From CALVGQ01 sp964368495 (GTDB lineage Bacteria > Bacillota_I > Bacilli_A > Erysipelotrichales > Erysipelotrichaceae), in assembly GCA_964368495.1 (NCBI GenBank), contig CAYJAJ010000006.1, forward strand, positions 1 to 64,000: a stretch of 64,000 nt of DNA. The letters run 5' to 3'. The position numbers and the translations under genes are program-made. This document shows positions 34,099-41,778 of this stretch, piece by piece. The number at the start of each line of letters is the position of its first letter. The first letter of the stretch is position 1. Below the pieces are notes generated by a model. The model was given only the letters and a program-made list of their open reading frames with translations, made no database searches and was not told the origin of the DNA.

Positions 34099-35331
34099 TT
34101 AGTTTTGGGTAGTGTTTTCTTGAAGCGTAACTTCAAGTTCTACAATTTGGCGATCTCTTTCTATTTGTAGTGTGACTGTTTCACCAACCTCACGTTGTTC
34201 AAGATAGGAAGATAAATCTGTGAAGCTTTCTACAACTTGATCATCGATTGCTACAATGTAATCATTGGCTTGAACACCAGCTTGATCAGCAGCAGAACCT
34301 TCAAGTACTTCAGTGACATAAACACCGTATTTATTTAATCCATAGCTTAAAGCAGTTTGATAATCATCTACTGATAAAACTGATACACCTAAAGCAGGGC
34401 GTCCGCTAACATAACCATTGTTCAATAAATCTTCTACAACTGATTTCACGTCATCCACTGGAATCGCAAATCCAATTCCTTCAATACCTGTACCACTTGA
34501 TTTTGCAACGACAAGACCGATTAGTTCACCGCTTGAGTTAAATAATCCACCACCTGAGTTACCACTATTTATTTGTGCATTAGTTTGTAAAAGGTTGCGT
34601 GTACGACCATCTTCTAAAGTAATTTGACGATCAAGAGCACTGACGATACCACTTGTAACTGTTCCGCCTAATTCACCAAGTGGATTCCCTACAGCGATTG
34701 CGGTTTCTCCAACGATGATGGATTCTGCATTTCCTAATATGACTGGTTTACAATCATCTTTTTCAATTTTTATAACAGCGATGTCTGCAACAGAATCACG
34801 TGCAATTAACTCTGCTGGGTAAGAGGTTCCATCATGAAGTGTAACTGTAATTGAAGTTGCATCTTCAATGACATGGTTGTTTGTTACAATATATCCATTT
34901 GTAGTATATATTACTCCAGAACCTGCACCCTCAGCAGTATAGCTTTGTAAAAATGATGTTTGTACAGATTGCTCAGTACTAATTTCCACGACACTATCAC
35001 TTACTGCTGAAGCGACTTGTGCAACCGTAGAGGCTTCTGTATTTTCACTTGTTAAAGTAAGGGGTGTAGCGTTTTGATAGACAATGTTTTGTGAGGAAGA
35101 TCCATAAAGATAAGCGCCAAATACTCCAGATGATAATCCAATACCTGCAGATAATATTGAACAAACTACGATGGTTTTAAGGTTTGTTCTTTTTTCTTTT
35201 TTTGGCTTATTGGCTTCTATGAACTCTTGAGTAGAAAAACTAGTTCTTTGTCTTTCTTCATCTATGATATCATGTATACTTTTTGTCTCTTTATTTTCTT
35301 GTTGTGAATTTTCGTTATTAAAGTTTTCCAT
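34099..35331 (-). CDS. htrA: HtrA/DegP-family membrane serine protease with a PDZ domain
   Basis: This 410-residue protein has a cytoplasmic N-terminal region of about 50 residues rich in Glu, Asn and Gln. One membrane helix follows (TIVVCSILSAGIGLSSGVFG). The trypsin-like domain has catalytic His in VTNNHVIEDA, Asp in VADIAVIKI and Ser in NSGNSGGGLFN. A C-terminal PDZ domain is present (KYGVYVTEVLEGSAADQAGV; DYIVAIDDQVVESF). It degrades or refolds damaged exported proteins. Length and order are those of Firmicute HtrA. GGAGAA precedes the ATG. Its terminator is shared with the converging HAD gene. Confidence 0.95.
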   Translation of the reverse strand: MENFNNENSQQENKETKSIHDIIDEERQRTSFSTQEFIEANKPKKEKRTNLKTIVVCSILSAGIGLSSGVFGAYLYGSSSQNIVYQNATPLTLTSENTEASTVAQVASAVSDSVVEISTEQSVQTSFLQSYTAEGAGSGVIYTTNGYIVTNNHVIEDATSITVTLHDGTSYPAELIARDSVADIAVIKIEKDDCKPVILGNAESIIVGETAIAVGNPLGELGGTVTSGIVSALDRQITLEDGRTRNLLQTNAQINSGNSGGGLFNSSGELIGLVVAKSSGTGIEGIGFAIPVDDVKSVVEDLLNNGYVSGRPALGVSVLSVDDYQTALSYGLNKYGVYVTEVLEGSAADQAGVQANDYIVAIDDQVVESFTDLSSYLEQREVGETVTLQIERDRQIVELEVTLQENTTQN

Positions 35332-35418
35332 AAAAGTTCTCCTTTATTTGTTTTACACACTTAGTATATTTCGTAAATATGTTTTTAGTATGTTTTTTGT
35401 GTGAACTTTAACTGAAAT

Positions 35419-36978
35419 TTAGCTATTGTTGTATTCATTTAGAATTGCTTCAGCACATCGTAGTCCATCAAGACTACTGGATATAATACCTCCTGCATAT
35501 CCTACACCTTCACCACACGGATAAAGTCCATTGACATTAATGCTTTGAAGTTCATCATTTCTAAGCATTCGAAAAGGAGAAGAAGAACGGCTTTCAAGTG
35601 CAATTAGTAATCCATTACTAAAGCCTGGCATTTTTTTATCGAATTCTAAAATGGCTTCTTTTAAAGCAATAATGATATCTTCATCGAACAAATCATGTAA
35701 ATTAATTGATGTGCATCCCAATGAATAACTATTTTGTGGTAAAACTGTTGTTGTCTTATTTAAAAGAAAGTCTTGAGCAGCTTGTGCAGGTGCTTGATAA
35801 GATTGTTTAGCGAGTTCAAATGCTTTTTTTTCTAGATTTTCAATATAATTGAGTGAAGAAAATACATCTTTTTTATCAATTGATTTTACTTGAACTAAAA
35901 GAGCACTGTTTGCAAATATATTATCTCTTTTTGATTCACTCATTCCATTAACGACTAATTTCTCATGTTCACTGCTTGCGGCAACAACACTTCCACCAGG
36001 ACACATACAAAAGGTATATACTCCTTGTTGATTAGATGTTTTCATAGTTAAGCGATATTCAGCACTTGCAAGAGATGGATGATTCACATGTTCTTTGTAT
36101 TGTACAGTGTTGACCCAATCTTGAAGATGTTCAATTCGAACACCTATAGAAATATCTTTTGCCTCCATTGCAATTTCTTGTTTATAACAAGTCTTCAGGG
36201 TATCAATGGCACTATGCCCAATGGCTAAAACGACATGCGAGCTCATTAATTCTTTGTTGTTAACTTTAACACCGAGAATTTGCTTGTTTTTTATGATTAA
36301 TTCATTCACTTGATGTTCGAAAAATATCTCGCCTTCAAGCTCAATTATTCGATTACGAATGTTTTTAACAATTTCTCTTAATTTGTCTGTTCCAATATGG
36401 GGATGTTGTTGGTAAATAATTTTTTCATCTGCACCAGCTTCAACTAATTTTTCTAAAATATAGCTAATTCGTGCGTCTTTGACACGAGTGGTTAACTTTC
36501 CATCTGAAAAAGTACCGGCACCTCCTTCACCAAACTGCACATTGCTGTGTGGATTAAGTATTCCAGTTTTCCAAAAATCTTCAACATCCTTTACACGCTG
36601 ATCCACTGCTTTTCCACGTTCAAGCACAATTGGTTTGCATCCTGCTTCAGCAAGAGCTAGTGCACAAAATATTCCCGCAGGACCAAATCCAATCACAATA
36701 GGCCGTTCATCGAAATTATGGCAGTGAAATGATATTTTCTTTGGTTCATCTGCTAAAGTAATATCATTGTTTTTCTTCTTTAATAATTTTTTTTCTAAGG
36801 GTGTTTCTAATAAAACACTCACTTTATAACATAGTTCTTTCCTAGCATCCAATGATTGTCTAATAAGGCGATAGGATAGTATATCGCTTTCTTTAATATG
36901 ACACTTTTTTGCAATAAATTTCTCTAAATTGTTCACATTTGAATCAATTGGACAACTGATTTGATTTATTTGTAACAT
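35419..36978 (-). CDS. FAD-dependent dehydrogenase of the COG2509 family
   Basis: This 519-residue flavoprotein has a substrate-like N-terminal alpha/beta domain (about 1-90). Then come the FAD motif PIVIGFGPAGIFCALALAEAG (about 94-114, with Glu in IVLERGKAVDQRVKDV), VQFGEGGAGTFSDGKLTTR and LAIGHSAIDTLKTC. The C-terminal FAD contacts are GLYPCGEGVGYAGGIISS. The family is widespread in anaerobes and its reaction is not known with certainty. I choose ATG 36978 because GGTGAT lies 4 nt before it. The alternative ATG 18 nt upstream has no ribosome-binding site and would start inside the predicted -10 box region. Confidence 0.88.
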   Translation of the reverse strand: MLQINQISCPIDSNVNNLEKFIAKKCHIKESDILSYRLIRQSLDARKELCYKVSVLLETPLEKKLLKKKNNDITLADEPKKISFHCHNFDERPIVIGFGPAGIFCALALAEAGCKPIVLERGKAVDQRVKDVEDFWKTGILNPHSNVQFGEGGAGTFSDGKLTTRVKDARISYILEKLVEAGADEKIIYQQHPHIGTDKLREIVKNIRNRIIELEGEIFFEHQVNELIIKNKQILGVKVNNKELMSSHVVLAIGHSAIDTLKTCYKQEIAMEAKDISIGVRIEHLQDWVNTVQYKEHVNHPSLASAEYRLTMKTSNQQGVYTFCMCPGGSVVAASSEHEKLVVNGMSESKRDNIFANSALLVQVKSIDKKDVFSSLNYIENLEKKAFELAKQSYQAPAQAAQDFLLNKTTTVLPQNSYSLGCTSINLHDLFDEDIIIALKEAILEFDKKMPGFSNGLLIALESRSSSPFRMLRNDELQSINVNGLYPCGEGVGYAGGIISSSLDGLRCAEAILNEYNNS

Positions 36979-37000
36979 TTTTATCACCCATTTCATTATA
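36979..37000 (-). promoter_or_regulatory. Composite promoter/ribosome-binding element (TATAAT-N6-GGTGAT-N4-ATG)
   Basis: On the minus strand TATAAT occupies 37000-36995, GGTGAT 36988-36983 and the ATG begins at 36978. Geometry is identical, base for base in spacing, to the elements before mreC and the SpoIVFA-like gene. The expected transcript begins at or beside GGTGAT. Confidence 0.55.
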
Positions 37001-37052
37001 CTTGAATGTTGTTTGTTTGTATGTAGTTAATGTGATAGTTTAAACTATTTCT

Positions 37053-37080
37053 AAAAAAAATCCCACATCTTAATGTGGGA
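37053..37080 (-). terminator. Terminator of nagA
   Basis: On the minus strand TCCCACAT (37080-37073) pairs with ATGTGGGA (37068-37061) around a 4-nt loop, and eight T follow. Confidence 0.85.
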
Positions 37081-37089
37081 AAGCAAGAA

Positions 37090-38229
37090 TTACAATTGTG
37101 GGATTCCACGACAATACGTTTGAGCTATAGCATAATCATCTTCTAAAACAACGATATCGGCATCATATCCGGCTTGAATTAATCCTTTATGGTCTGACAT
37201 ATTGATCATTCTAGCAGGATTAATTGTACAAGATTTTAATGCTGTATCAAATGGAACAAGAACTTTTTCAACAAGAAGTTTTAATCCTTCGTTCACTTTT
37301 AGTGTGCTTCCAGCCAGTGTATCCACTTCAACTAAATGAGCACTACCATCTTCATAAATTTCAATTTCGTGTCCACCAAATATGAATTTTGACCCTGCTG
37401 GACTGCCTTTTGCCATTAATGAGTCAGTAATCATAACACAATAATCACTGTTTTTTGCATTAAAGAAAGTTCGAAGTGAAGCAATCGATGAATGGTTGCC
37501 ATCACAAATGATTTCGCCATACATATCTTTTAAGTTAAGTGCAGCTCCAATCATGCCGTTTTTACGGTGATTAAACGGAGTCATTCCATTATAAACATGT
37601 GTCATAGATTTTGCGCCATGTGCAACAGCCATACATACATCTTCATAACTACATGATGAATGCCCAATACTTACCACAACATTATTTTCACTACAATAAC
37701 GTGTTAAAGTATAATCTTGGTCATGTTCTGTAGCTAGGGTAACTATTTTTATTAATCCGTTAGCAGCTTCTTGATATTTGTTGAATTCTTCTATTGTACC
37801 TACACGAATATGTTCAGGTGGTTGAGCACCTTTATACACCATATCTAAAAATGGACCCTCAAAATGAATTCCTAAGATTTCTGCTCCTTGAAAATTTTGT
37901 GCATGAACTTTTGCGACATTTGAAACTGCATCAATTAACACTTGTTTTCCTTGTGTAATTGTTGTAGGACAAAAACCAGTAACTCCTTCTTTAGGTAGTT
38001 GTTTGATCCATTCTTTTAAACCATCTTCAAGTGCATAATTTGTGTCAAATCCATAAGCACCATGTGTATGTACATCAATAAAACCTGGAACGATGCGCTT
38101 ATTATTATAGTCAACATCTACCTTTTTTGTACCATAAGGATAAATATGAACAATTTTATTATCTATCACTTCGATTTGAGCTTCAATAAACTGTGTTGCA
38201 AACCATACTCTTTTACTTTGAATAATCAT
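37090..38229 (-). CDS. nagA: N-acetylglucosamine-6-phosphate deacetylase
   Basis: This 379-residue amidohydrolase removes the acetyl group from GlcNAc-6-phosphate. It has the VPGFIDVHTHGAYGFDTN metal motif (family form HIHG/HTHG), ILGIHFEGPFLD with the catalytic-site Glu, VSIGHSSCSYEDV (His ligand), KSMTHVYNGMTPFNHR (His ligand), CDGNHSS and the catalytic Asp in MITDSLMAKGSPAG. The tail has INMSDHKGLIQAGYDADIVVLED. ATG 38229 lies 7 nt after AAGGAGG, so the upstream ATG at 38250 is not used. No nagB gene is adjacent. Confidence 0.93.
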   Translation of the reverse strand: MIIQSKRVWFATQFIEAQIEVIDNKIVHIYPYGTKKVDVDYNNKRIVPGFIDVHTHGAYGFDTNYALEDGLKEWIKQLPKEGVTGFCPTTITQGKQVLIDAVSNVAKVHAQNFQGAEILGIHFEGPFLDMVYKGAQPPEHIRVGTIEEFNKYQEAANGLIKIVTLATEHDQDYTLTRYCSENNVVVSIGHSSCSYEDVCMAVAHGAKSMTHVYNGMTPFNHRKNGMIGAALNLKDMYGEIICDGNHSSIASLRTFFNAKNSDYCVMITDSLMAKGSPAGSKFIFGGHEIEIYEDGSAHLVEVDTLAGSTLKVNEGLKLLVEKVLVPFDTALKSCTINPARMINMSDHKGLIQAGYDADIVVLEDDYAIAQTYCRGIPQL

Positions 38230-38352
38230 AAGGTTCCTCCTTTTTATCACTTTTATTTTAATTCTTTTTTATATATTACACAATTAGAATGCAACAAATC
38301 TTTAAAAAAATTCATTTTAGTGTATAATGTTGTTTAATGTGGAGGATTTAGT

Positions 38353-39045
38353 ATGAATGATGTTTTATTTTCCTTAGTAGTTGCCGTGTTATTTTCAGTA
38401 AGCTTTTTTATTGCTTTACAATTTAAACAACAATACACATTAAGAATAATGATGAGCTTATATCAAAAAGAAGATCCTCATCAATATTTACAACAACTTG
38501 ATACTTTTTTATCGAAATGGATTATTTCTAAAAAAATACGAATTTTGTTAAGTGTTGATGCTTATGTGATGCTTAATGATACAGCAAAGGTTAATGAAAT
38601 ATTTGATTATTTATCAAATAGTAAATTAACTGTATTGGATCGTTTATCTTTGCTTCAAAAACAAATTACGTATTATGTTGAAAACAAAAAGCATCAAGAA
38701 GCAATTGAATGTTATGAAAGCTACGTTTCTATTATTTCAGGAATCAAAAATAATAAGAATTTGTTGGCTAACGCAGAAGGACTAGAATCGCTTTTGGATG
38801 TTTATGTTTATCATAAAAAAGATGTAAAAGAATATTTATTAAATCAAATTGCAGATGAAAAAAATGAAACTGTAGTTGGGGTCTTATATTATCGACTTGC
38901 AGTTTGCGCATTTTATAATAATGAGCTTGGTGAGTGCAGTGAATATTTAAATCGTGCTTTTGAAAGATTTAAAGGATCAAAGTTTGAAGAAAAGCTACAA
39001 AGCATTATTGAAGATAACAGTAAAATTAAGGATACAATTATTTAA
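38353..39045 (+). CDS. Membrane-anchored helical (TPR-like) protein of unknown function
   Basis: This 230-residue protein begins with a transmembrane helix (VLFSLVVAVLFSVSFFIAL), followed by a cytoplasmic or extracytoplasmic all-helical region. Helix pairs such as DRLSLLQKQITYYVENKKHQ and EAIECYESYVSIISGIKNNK are spaced like TPR motifs, and a final repeat is VLYYRLAVCAFYNNELGECS. I recognise no named family. A TATAAT at 38323-38328 and GTGGAGG precede the start. It has its own terminator and lies next to the SpoIIB-like gene, so a cell-envelope role is possible but unproved. Confidence 0.6.
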   Translation: MNDVLFSLVVAVLFSVSFFIALQFKQQYTLRIMMSLYQKEDPHQYLQQLDTFLSKWIISKKIRILLSVDAYVMLNDTAKVNEIFDYLSNSKLTVLDRLSLLQKQITYYVENKKHQEAIECYESYVSIISGIKNNKNLLANAEGLESLLDVYVYHKKDVKEYLLNQIADEKNETVVGVLYYRLAVCAFYNNELGECSEYLNRAFERFKGSKFEEKLQSIIEDNSKIKDTII

Positions 39046-39069
39046 AGCATATTAGAAATATGCTTTTTT
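39044..39069 (+). terminator. Terminator of the TPR-like protein gene
   Basis: AAAGCATAT (39044-39052) pairs with ATATGCTTT (39058-39066) around a 5-nt loop, followed by a long T-run. The stem starts inside the stop codon. Confidence 0.85.
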
Positions 39070-39130
39070 TTATGAAATATAGGATTTTAGTTTTTTTGGT
39101 TAATATTGTAGTAGAAGTAACTTTCAAGCA

Positions 39131-39152
39131 TACAATGAAATGAGGTGAGTTT
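39131..39152 (+). promoter_or_regulatory. Composite promoter/ribosome-binding element (TACAAT-N7-GGTGAG-N3-ATG)
   Basis: TACAAT at 39131-39136 and GGTGAG at 39144-39149 precede ATG 39153. The -10 box again ends 16 nt before the ATG. This copy is extended upstream to GAGGTGAG, so the pairing with 16S rRNA is longer than in the other four. No good -35 is visible. Confidence 0.45.
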
Positions 39153-39605
39153 ATGAGAAAAAAGCAAATAGTTTGTTTGTTGGCAATTGTTGCTTCAATG
39201 TTGTTTTCATTCGTGTATTTTGTAGTATTTAGTGGATTGGACAAAGCAGATACAAATGATAATTCATTAATTGTAGTTAATGAAGAACAACAAGAAGTAC
39301 TTGAAGGTGAAACTACACTGTATTGGATTCAGATGGGAGTTTTTACAAGTGAGTCATCCTACAGTGAACTATTAAAAAAATTTGAAGATTTAAATCTGGA
39401 ATCAATTGTTGTGAATGCTTCATCTAAGCAAATCATTGTGGTGGGGTGTAGTACAAATGAGGGTGAGTTATTGAATACTTTGGATGTTGTAATAAATAAT
39501 GATTTTGAATATATGAGAAAAGAAATGACTTTTTCTGATGAAGAACAATTAGAGATGTTAAGTAAGAAAGAATATAAAACGATATTGGAGGGATACGCAT
39601 ATTAA
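39153..39605 (+). CDS. SpoIIB-like membrane protein with a SPOR-type domain
   Basis: This 150-residue protein has a short cytoplasmic start, one transmembrane helix (IVCLLAIVASMLFSFVYFVVF) and an external domain with the SPOR pattern. It opens with TLYWIQMGVFTSESSYSELL, where the Q-x-G-x-F/S core is typical, and closes with a return strand LESIVVNASSKQIIVVGCST. SPOR domains bind denuded septal peptidoglycan. The gene precedes radC and mreCD. In Bacillus subtilis the SPOR protein SpoIIB is encoded upstream of maf-radC-mreBCD, so I read it as a SpoIIB-like homologue by position. Sequence identity with SpoIIB was not tested. It overlaps the inferred radC start by 7 nt. Confidence 0.65.
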   Translation: MRKKQIVCLLAIVASMLFSFVYFVVFSGLDKADTNDNSLIVVNEEQQEVLEGETTLYWIQMGVFTSESSYSELLKKFEDLNLESIVVNASSKQIIVVGCSTNEGELLNTLDVVINNDFEYMRKEMTFSDEEQLEMLSKKEYKTILEGYAY

Positions 39606-40279
39606 ATATTAAAGAATTACCTGAAGATGAGCGTCCTAGAGAAAAAGCACTACGTTTTGGAATAGAAGTGCTTAGTAATCGGGAACTGTTGGCGATTGTA
39701 ATCAGGCATGGCTATAAAGACTATAGTGCATTAAATATTGCCGATGATTTATTGGCAATCTCAAATGGAATGGCTAATTTATCTTCTCTTGATTTAAACG
39801 AAATCAAAGAAATTAAAGGTTTGTCCAATGCTAAAGGCTTACAACTTTTAGCATGTTTTGAGATTGCTAAGCGAATGTTGTTGGAGGAAAATTACCACAA
39901 AGATGTAATTAGTGATCCAAAATCATTAATGAATTGGTTACAGTTGAAATTAGGTAATCAAAACCAAGAAATGTTGCTTGTTATTTATTTGAATGTTAAA
40001 AATGAAATTATACATCATGAAATTTTATTTAAAGGAACATTGGATAGAAGTCTTGTTCATCCAAGAGAGATATTTAAACAAGCTCTACTTAGAAGTGGAG
40101 CACGAATTTTAGTTGTACATAATCATCCTTCAGGCAGTGTAGAGCCTTCCATAGATGATATTTCAATTACCGAACGATTAGTTGAAATAGGTGAATTGAT
40201 GCAAATATCGATTCTAGATCATTTAATTGTGTCAAGAAATAAAGTGTTTAGTTTTAAACAAGCAGGATTAATGGATTGA
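39599..40279 (+). CDS. radC: RadC-family JAB/MPN-domain protein with an apparent ATA start codon
   Basis: This 226-residue protein is RadC. The conserved N-terminus ELPEDERPREKALRFG lies upstream of the first ATG/GTG/TTG (GTG 39668), which would delete it. The frame opens at ATA 39599, 6 nt after GGAGGG (39587-39592). Translation from there gives MLNIKELPEDERPREK, exactly the family start. The domains are a helix-hairpin-helix (KEIKGLSNAKGLQLLA) and the JAMM site VVHNHPSGSVEPSIDDISIT (H-x-H and D) with catalytic Glu in NVKNEIIHHEIL. Function is debated: metal-dependent hydrolase-like, not proven in repair. It is followed by mreC with its own promoter. Confidence 0.88.
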   Translation: MLNIKELPEDERPREKALRFGIEVLSNRELLAIVIRHGYKDYSALNIADDLLAISNGMANLSSLDLNEIKEIKGLSNAKGLQLLACFEIAKRMLLEENYHKDVISDPKSLMNWLQLKLGNQNQEMLLVIYLNVKNEIIHHEILFKGTLDRSLVHPREIFKQALLRSGARILVVHNHPSGSVEPSIDDISITERLVEIGELMQISILDHLIVSRNKVFSFKQAGLMD

Positions 40280-40320
40280 AGTTATCGAAATAAACCAGTA
40301 TAATAACACTGGTGATAAAA
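40276..40320 (+). promoter_or_regulatory. mreC promoter with composite -10/ribosome-binding element (TATAAT-N6-GGTGAT-N4-ATG)
   Basis: TTGAAG (40276-40281, overlapping the radC stop) and TATAAT (40299-40304) are 17 nt apart, and GGTGAT (40311-40316) lies 4 nt before ATG 40321. The predicted start at about 40311 would make GGUGAU the first bases of the mRNA. In addition ACCAGT (40294-40299) and ACTGGT (40308-40313) form a 6-bp inverted repeat across the -10 box, which could be an operator or chance. Confidence 0.65.
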
Positions 40321-41160
40321 ATGAAACTAAATAAAATTCAAAAATTTTTATTAAGTTGTATAGGTGCAATCGTTGCGCTTTCTTTTGCGTTGAATGTAAT
40401 GCAGATGACTTCAACAATTCCTTATTCTAGTGAAGCTTACTCACTTGTTAATATGTTACGTTATTCTTTGTTTGAATATCCTATTCGTTCAGTTAATGAA
40501 AGTATAGATATCATAAGTCGCACATGGTCTTTGGAAGAAGAAAATGAAACATTAAGACAGCAAGTGCAAGGGATAGCTTCACTGCAGGCAAAATTGGTTG
40601 AGCAACAACAACAAATCAATGAGCTTCAAGAACTGAATGAATTGAAAACAATACTTACAGAATATGAAGTTTATCCGGCAACTGTGCTATCGCGTTCTTA
40701 TGAAGGATTTGATAGTCATTTGACAATTGATATTGGTCTTGAAGATGGAATTGAAGAAAATTATGCAGTACTTTCTTCTAAAGGTTTGGTTGGTCGCGTT
40801 GTAGAAGTGTCGAACAATCAATCGGTAGTTAATCTTTTGACGGTTGCAGATGGATCAAATAAGGTCTCCGTAAAAGTAGTGATTAGTGATGGTGTTCAGG
40901 CTGATGCAATTTTGGAAAGATACAGTCATGAGGAGCAGGCATTTGTAGTTAAGTTGCTTGACTCAAATAACACAGTTACAGAAGAAATGGATGTCATTAC
41001 AAGTGGTATGGGTGGAGTTTTTCCTAGTGGGTTATTAGTTGGTGAAATTAAACGTGTTGATGAATTAGAAAATGCCATTGGGATGGATATATTGGTTGAA
41101 CCTGCTGCTGAGTTTGAAAATTTGAACTATTTATACGTGGTGAAGAGGGTAGATAACTAA
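40321..41160 (+). CDS. mreC: Rod shape-determining protein MreC
   Basis: This 279-residue protein has one membrane helix near the N-terminus (LLSCIGAIVALSFALNVMQM). A coiled coil follows (SLEEENETLRQQVQGIASLQ and onward to about residue 107). The MreC beta-barrel domain contains VYPATVLSRSYEGFDSHLTI, DIGLEDGIEENYAVLSSKGLVGRV and VITSGMGGVFPSGLLVGEI, all typical. MreC links the cytoskeleton to wall synthesis. ATG 40321 is chosen over GTG 40312 because the latter lies within the GGTGAT signal. The mreD gene follows after 1 nt. mreB, normally just upstream, is absent. Confidence 0.93.
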   Translation: MKLNKIQKFLLSCIGAIVALSFALNVMQMTSTIPYSSEAYSLVNMLRYSLFEYPIRSVNESIDIISRTWSLEEENETLRQQVQGIASLQAKLVEQQQQINELQELNELKTILTEYEVYPATVLSRSYEGFDSHLTIDIGLEDGIEENYAVLSSKGLVGRVVEVSNNQSVVNLLTVADGSNKVSVKVVISDGVQADAILERYSHEEQAFVVKLLDSNNTVTEEMDVITSGMGGVFPSGLLVGEIKRVDELENAIGMDILVEPAAEFENLNYLYVVKRVDN

Positions 41161-41161
41161 T

Positions 41162-41713
41162 ATGACTGAACTAATATTTATTGCATTTGCCTTTGTAACT
41201 GATTTTATAGTCACAAGTGTAATTCCAAACGATCCTTCAATGAGTCATTTTATCTTTATGAGTAGTGCTGCATTTTCAGCAATGCTTTGTGTAACAAAAG
41301 AAAAAAATTGGTATCAAAGTATTTGTATAGCATTTTGTGTTGGTGTTATTCTTGATTTCTTATCCTATAACACATTCATGCTGTACACTCCAATTAGTGT
41401 TTTATGTTCACTTGTTTTATATCAATGGCGCAAACATGTCGGAGAAACGATACTTGAACAATTGATGTTGTTGCTTTCGGTCTTGTTTGTAAAGGAAAGC
41501 CTGGTTTATTTCTTTATGGTTATAGGACATGGGTTTACCTTGAGTTTCACAACATTTCTATTAAATCGTTGTATTACAACTTTAATGTTAAATGCTCCAA
41601 TCGTTCTAATAATACTTTATATATATTCACTTAAACAGGAGTTTGATTTCAAACTCGAAGAAAATAAGAAAAAAGCAGAGAGAAGACTTTTAAAAGATAT
41701 CATAGGGAAGTAG
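41162..41713 (+). CDS. mreD: Rod shape-determining protein MreD
   Basis: This 183-residue hydrophobic protein has five or six transmembrane helices and little sequence conservation, as usual for MreD. Recognisable parts are the helix AFCVGVILDFLSYNTFMLYT with the conserved G-x-x-L-D, and the basic tail EENKKKAERRLLKDIIGK. Identification rests mainly on position, 1 nt after mreC, and on topology. The stop codon lies within a terminator stem. Confidence 0.85.
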   Translation: MTELIFIAFAFVTDFIVTSVIPNDPSMSHFIFMSSAAFSAMLCVTKEKNWYQSICIAFCVGVILDFLSYNTFMLYTPISVLCSLVLYQWRKHVGETILEQLMLLLSVLFVKESLVYFFMVIGHGFTLSFTTFLLNRCITTLMLNAPIVLIILYIYSLKQEFDFKLEENKKKAERRLLKDIIGK

Positions 41714-41733
41714 ATGACTACTTGCCTTTTTTT
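41705..41733 (+). terminator. Terminator of the mreCD operon
   Basis: GGGAAGTAG (41705-41713) pairs with CTACTTGCC (41718-41726) with one G-G mismatch and loop ATGA, followed by seven T. The -35 region of the next gene overlaps its T-run. Confidence 0.75.
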
Positions 41734-41756
41734 GTTCTATATCCTGGTAGGATTCA

Positions 41757-41778
41757 TATAATGTATTGGGTGATGAAT
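41757..41778 (+). promoter_or_regulatory. Composite promoter/ribosome-binding element (TATAAT-N6-GGTGAT-N4-ATG)
   Basis: TATAAT (41757-41762), GTATTG, GGTGAT (41769-41774), GAAT and then ATG 41779. Spacing equals that before mreC and the COG2509 gene. TTGTTC at 41732-41737 is a possible -35 at 19 nt. Confidence 0.55.

Noticed and set aside
38062..38337. Plus-strand open frame over the start of nagA
   Set aside because: It overlaps the conserved NagA N-terminus on the other strand, its translation is a non-protein-like Phe/Tyr/Ile mix, and no ribosome-binding site precedes it.
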